A DNA stretch of 14,966 bases from Terriglobia bacterium. GTDB lineage: Bacteria > Acidobacteriota > Terriglobia > UBA7540. Within the stretch, counting starts at the first letter, position 1. Every line of letters starts with the position of its first letter. Shown here piece after piece: positions 13,088-14,966 of this stretch. Both the position numbers and the translations under genes were made by a program. The stretch lies in the NCBI GenBank assembly GCA_022866195.1, contig JALHUF010000319.1:1-14966 (forward strand). The letters run 5' to 3'. Under the pieces are notes generated by a model, which made no database searches, was not told the origin of the DNA, and saw only the letters and a program-made list of their open reading frames with translations.

Positions 13088-13624
13088 TCAGTCCCGTGGA
13101 GGTCTCAAGCGCGGGTCGAGTTCACGGGCCTTCTCAAACTCCGCGGACGCTTCCGCGTGACAGCCCTTGGCCCGGAGCGCCAGACCCAGTTGGTAATGCG
13201 CGTTGGCCCAGTCTGGCCGCTGGCGAAGCGCGTACTGGCAGAACTGGATGGCGCCGTCGAGGTCGTTGCGCCGCTCCAGGGCTCGCGCCATGTTCAGATA
13301 AGCTTCCGTGAATGTGGGCCCCAGAGCGATGGCCTTGCGGAATTCCGTTACGGCGGCATCAATCTGCCCATTCTGTAGGAAGGCGTAGCCCAGGGAATTG
13401 TGGGCGGTCGGCAGCTTGGGGGCGTATCTCACCGCCAGCCGGAACTCACGAATGGCCGTGCGCAGGTCTCCTTTCTGGAGGGCTAGCATTCCCTGCTTGT
13501 AGTGCTGCTCGGCGAGCGGGCTGACGGTCGCGGGGGAAGCAGTCTGAGCCGTCGCCCAGCCCGGAAAGAGAAAGGCAACCAACAAGGCAGACAGCAGGAT
13601 GAACCGTGGCGCGCCGGTTTTCAT
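13088..13624 (-). CDS. secreted tetratricopeptide-repeat protein
   Basis: 178 residues from ATG 13622-13624; a GTG two codons upstream (13628-13630) is an alternative. Neither has a good ribosome binding site. The signal peptide is MKTGAPRFILLSALLVAFLF, with cleavage likely after ATAQ. The mature part is a run of about three and a half TPR units (QHYKQGMLALQKGDLRTAIR, TAHNSLGYAFLQNGQIDAAV, AYLNMARALERRNDLDGAIQ, ANAHYQLGLALRAKGCHAEA), each with the canonical small and large residues. It is probably an extracytoplasmic scaffold for protein-protein contacts. Just upstream on the same strand lies what may be the broken 3' end of another gene (13652-13756), which could explain the missing leader signals. 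Confidence 0.88.
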   Translation of the reverse strand: MKTGAPRFILLSALLVAFLFPGWATAQTASPATVSPLAEQHYKQGMLALQKGDLRTAIREFRLAVRYAPKLPTAHNSLGYAFLQNGQIDAAVTEFRKAIALGPTFTEAYLNMARALERRNDLDGAIQFCQYALRQRPDWANAHYQLGLALRAKGCHAEASAEFEKARELDPRLRPPRD

Positions 13625-13651
13625 GGTCACACTGGTGCACTCGAGATTGTA

Positions 13652-13756
13652 CTACTTGCGCGGGAACGAAATCCTTTTGACGATGCCCTTCGCTTCCTCG
13701 ACGTAAATGAGGCTCCGAGTGGGCACCCTGCGGGAAGTCAAAGACCAATAGGCCCA
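13652..13756 (-). pseudogene. possible 3' remnant of a gene cut by a heptamer array
   Basis: The frame ending at the TAG 13652-13654 reads WAYWSLTSRR, then VPTRSLIYVEEAKGIVKRIS and FPRK. From VPT onward third positions are mostly G or C and the peptide looks like a real C-terminus. It ends 27 bases before the TPR start on the same strand. The upstream side runs straight into heptamer array 4 (from 13753), as if the front of the gene had been lost. No family recognised; this could be chance. Confidence 0.3.
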
Positions 13757-13794
13757 AATCCGAAAAGCGAAATTCGAAACTTGAAAGTGGAAAT
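13753..13794. repeat. heptamer array 4 (YGAAAN type)
   Basis: Six 7-base units with a central AAA, including CCGAAAA at 13760, GCGAAAT at 13767, TCGAAAC at 13774 and TTGAAAG at 13781. It is the first array of the 720-base non-coding stretch 13625-14344. That stretch contains a possible gene remnant, heptamer arrays 4 to 8, hairpin elements and, at its right end, a promoter. Confidence 0.65.
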
Positions 13795-13810
13795 TCGTCA
13801 GCCTCCCCTC

Positions 13811-13852
13811 TGAAATCTGGAATCTGAAATCTGCAATCCCCGATCTTCAATC
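13811..13852. repeat. heptamer array 5 (TGAAATC type)
   Basis: Six 7-base units: TGAAATC at 13811 and 13825, TGGAATC at 13818, TGCAATC at 13832, a degenerate unit at 13839 and TTCAATC at 13846. Confidence 0.75.
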
Positions 13853-13862
13853 GCTGCTCCCA

Positions 13863-13953
13863 GGGACAAGGGACAAGAGTCGTCAGTAGTCAGTAGTCAG
13901 TTGCAGAGAACTACCAACTACAAACCACGAACAACCAACAACGAACCACGGAC
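13863..13953. repeat. heptamer array 6, mosaic of three words in one phase
   Basis: Thirteen consecutive 7-base units. GGGACAA occurs at 13863 and 13870, CAGTAGT at 13884 and 13891, and from 13905 units end in AAC or GAC, such as TACCAAC at 13912, CACGAAC at 13926, AACCAAC at 13933 and AACGAAC at 13940. The word changes but the 7-base phase is kept for all 91 bases. Confidence 0.75.
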
Positions 13954-13974
13954 GACCTGCGGTCTTCAGTGGTC

Positions 13975-13995
13975 AATCTTGAATCTGAAATCTGC
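13975..13995. repeat. heptamer array 7 (AATCTGN type)
   Basis: Three 7-base units: AATCTTG at 13975, AATCTGA at 13982 and AATCTGC at 13989. It is the same word as array 5 in a different rotation. Confidence 0.65.
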
Positions 13996-14013
13996 ACTCG
14001 CCCCGCCCACCCC

Positions 14014-14128
14014 TTTGGAGTGCGGTGCCTCTGGCACCGCTTTGGGTCAGCGGGGCTGTGCCCCACTTACTGCGCCGGGAGCAAAGCTCTCGAAAAGCAC
14101 GGCGGAAGCAGAGCTTCCGCACTCCAAA
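14014..14128. repeat. hairpin cluster with 12-bp inverted ends
   Basis: The ends are TTTGGAGTGCGG (14014-14025) and its exact reverse complement CCGCACTCCAAA (14117-14128). Inside are four hairpins, each with a 3-base loop: GCGGTGCC/GGCACCGC (14022-14040, loop TCT), GGGGC/GCCCC (14052-14064, loop TGT), CGGGAGC/GCTCTCG (14076-14092, loop AAA) and GCGGAAGC/GCTTCCGC (14102-14120, loop AGA). No coding sequence is evident; it resembles a MITE- or REP-like composite palindromic element. Confidence 0.7.
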
Positions 14129-14165
14129 AGTAGCGCCGGCATCTTGCTTTTGTCCTGCCACGGGC

Positions 14166-14180
14166 GCGGATGAAATCCGC
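14166..14180. repeat. isolated 3-base-loop hairpin
   Basis: GCGGAT (14166-14171), GAA and ATCCGC (14175-14180) form a perfect 6-bp stem with a 3-base loop, the same design as the hairpins of the cluster just upstream. Confidence 0.5.
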
Positions 14181-14202
14181 TTCCGCAACCCGCTCGTCTG
14201 TC

Positions 14203-14230
14203 AACGAACAACCGACAATCTTCAATCTCC
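14203..14230. repeat. heptamer array 8, two words in one phase
   Basis: Four 7-base units: AACGAAC at 14203, AACCGAC at 14210, AATCTTC at 14217 and AATCTCC at 14224. The first two match the words of arrays 1 and 6, and the last two those of arrays 5 and 7. Confidence 0.7.
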
Positions 14231-14268
14231 CAGCCGTCGGCTTTTATGTCCGAGGGCCACAATTCCCG

Positions 14269-14297
14269 TTGACGTGCGGCAAACGGGGAGCTATACG
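14269..14297 (+). promoter_or_regulatory. sigma-70-like promoter of the DUF7948-type gene, with an overlapping inverted repeat
   Basis: TTGACG at 14269-14274, a 17-base spacer and TATACG at 14292-14297 form a good vegetative promoter, giving a leader of about 40 bases before the ATG at 14345. CCCGTT (14265-14270) and AACGGG (14282-14287) form an inverted repeat over the -35 box that could be an operator. Confidence 0.55.
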
Positions 14298-14344
14298 TTA
14301 ATTATCAATTCTCTCTTCGTACTCTGACCTAACTGGAGGTCGCC

Positions 14345-14966
14345 ATGGATTCCAGACGCGCACACGCTGCTCGTATTGGCATTGTCGCACTCGCGGCAGT
14401 TGCGTTCCTGCTCGCCTTCGCAATTCCACGTTCCAACCGTACCGCCGGCGTCCCCGCCGGCGCTCGTAGCGTCGGCCTTCAGGCCGACATTGCCGGGCTC
14501 CCGATTTTATCGGGACAGGTTCCGCCCGCGGCGAATTCAGGCTTTCTCAATACAAAATCGCCAATCCAAAATCCAAAATTGGTCGAATCCTACGGCCGTC
14601 TGCCGCTCACCTTCGAAGCCAATCGCGGCCAAACGGACGGCCAAGTCAAATTCCTCTCGCGCGGCCGCGGCTACACGCTGTTTCTTACGCAGGGCGAAGC
14701 TGTTCTTTCGCTTCGCAAGCCGTCAGCGGTCAGCAATCAGCCGTCAGCTTTGCGAAAGGGCATGGCTTTAGCCATGCCGTCTGCCGGGCCGCCCAGTTCT
14801 CGGGCTTTAGCCCCTGAGGGCCTTCTCACGCGGCCAACGGACGCGCTCTTTCCGCCCTTAATCCAAAATCCAAAATCACAAATCCAAAATCCTCAAGCCC
14901 CCAGCACCCAGCACCTAGAACCTGCGGTTCTGCGGATGAAGCTCGTCGGCGCCAACCCCAAAGCCA
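14345..14966 (+). CDS. large secreted protein, DUF7948 / SBBP-repeat type (5' part only)
   Basis: ATG 14345 follows GGAGGTCGCC. The frame is open for 207 codons to the end of the window, so the gene continues beyond it. A signal peptide or anchor (residues 1-28, RIGIVALAAVAFLLAFAIPR) leads to the conserved N-terminal domain of long acidobacterial beta-propeller-repeat proteins: ESYGRLPLTFEANRGQTDGQ, VKFLSRGRGYTLFLT, AVLSLRKP (about 81-126), resuming at AVLRMKLVGANPKA (194-207). Between signal and domain (about 32-78), and inside the domain (about 127-193), the codons are made of hairpin elements and heptamer arrays translated in frame, giving peptides such as IQNPKSQIQNPQ. These two segments look like repeat insertions tolerated in an exported protein. 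Confidence 0.8.
   Translation, partial: MDSRRAHAARIGIVALAAVAFLLAFAIPRSNRTAGVPAGARSVGLQADIAGLPILSGQVPPAANSGFLNTKSPIQNPKLVESYGRLPLTFEANRGQTDGQVKFLSRGRGYTLFLTQGEAVLSLRKPSAVSNQPSALRKGMALAMPSAGPPSSRALAPEGLLTRPTDALFPPLIQNPKSQIQNPQAPSTQHLEPAVLRMKLVGANPKA
14443..14515. repeat. three hairpins inside the coding region
   Basis: CGCCGGCG (14443-14450) is repeated at 14455-14462. GTCGGCCT (14471-14478), loop TC and AGGCCGAC (14481-14488) form a perfect stem. TCCCGAT (14499-14505), loop TTT and ATCGGGA (14509-14515) form another. All are translated as part of the first variable segment of the secreted protein. Confidence 0.65.
14549..14583. repeat. heptamer array 9 (AATCCAA type), in frame in the coding region
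   Basis: Units AATACAA at 14549, AATCGCC at 14556, AATCCAA at 14563 and 14570, and a degenerate unit at 14577. It is translated as NTKSPIQNPKL within the secreted protein. Confidence 0.7.
14721..14748. repeat. heptamer array 10 (TCAGC type), in frame in the coding region
   Basis: Units CGTCAGC at 14721 and 14742, GGTCAGC at 14728 and AATCAGC at 14735. The word is the same as in the arrays bracketing the four-helix-bundle gene 4 kb away, but there is no such gene here. Confidence 0.75.
14759..14818. repeat. two TTTA-loop hairpins inside the coding region
   Basis: GGCATGGC (14759-14766), TTTA and GCCATGCC (14771-14778) form a perfect 8-bp stem. GGGC (14802-14805), TTTA and GCCC (14810-14813), with imperfect CTC/GAG outer pairing, form a second. 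Both share the GGCTTTAGCC-type core. Confidence 0.6.
14860..14922. repeat. heptamer array 11, nine units in one phase, in frame in the coding region
   Basis: Nine 7-base units, 63 bases or exactly 21 codons. AATCCAA occurs at 14860, 14867 and 14881, AATCACA at 14874, AATCCTC at 14888, AAGCCCC at 14895, CAGCACC at 14902 and 14909, and TAGAACC at 14916. The word changes midway while the phase is kept. Confidence 0.75.

Noticed and set aside
13753..14230. CRISPR array
   Set aside because: The repeats are 7-base units without 25-40 base repeats or spacers, and no cas gene is present.

Overview
The window is a high-GC bacterial stretch that most resembles Acidobacteriota. The pointers are a VWFA-related acidobacterial-type secreted protein (2451-3323), a DUF7948/SBBP-type secreted protein (from 14345), Tat-exported sugar enzymes, and paired DUF1080 lipid/sugar-type secreted proteins. 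No rRNA, tRNA, CRISPR array, transposase or phage gene was found. Family names rest on reading motifs by eye; no search was run.

Layout. 33-2224 (minus): a small secreted protein with an in-frame coding-like tail after its stop, then a two-gene unit of a PIG-L deacetylase and a sensory-rhodopsin-transducer-like (ASRT) small-molecule-binding protein. 2289-3592: a VWA protein bracketed by two direct repeats and nested palindromes. 3680-8205 (plus): a sugar-processing cluster of two tandem DUF1080 (3-keto-glycoside hydrolase family) proteins, a Tat-exported sugar isomerase/epimerase-type TIM barrel, a Tat-exported Gfo/Idh/MocA oxidoreductase and a DUF1349 lipoprotein. Together these could carry out extracytoplasmic oxidation and cleavage of a glycoside at the 3-keto stage (inference). 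8229-11728 (minus): a DevBCA/MacAB-like exporter operon (permease, ATPase, HlyD adaptor) interrupted by a gene for an S23-like four-helix-bundle protein. 11916-12917 (minus): a LacI-family repressor with a palindromic operator upstream. 13088-13624 (minus): a secreted TPR protein. From 14345 (plus): the start of a large secreted protein that runs off the window.

The unusual part is a family of degenerate tandem repeats whose unit is always 7 bases although the sequence of the unit changes. I count eleven arrays: at 7395, 10161, 10574, 13753, 13811, 13863, 13975, 14203, 14549, 14721 and 14860. Several switch from one 7-mer word to another without losing the 7-base phase. Some abut stop codons, and three lie in frame inside the secreted protein gene at the right end. 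Two inverted arrays (10161-10188 and 10574-10608) bracket the four-helix-bundle gene inside the exporter operon, forming a compact 448-bp unit that looks like a mobile or self-amplifying element. The array encodes that gene's last codons and also supplies the start codon of the next gene. Alongside the heptamer arrays are many short perfect hairpins with mostly 3-4 base loops, including a cluster at 14014-14128 closed by 12-bp inverted ends. Heptanucleotide repeats are known from filamentous cyanobacteria (STRR sequences); the link to an S23-like gene and the in-frame coding use seen here are what deserve follow-up.
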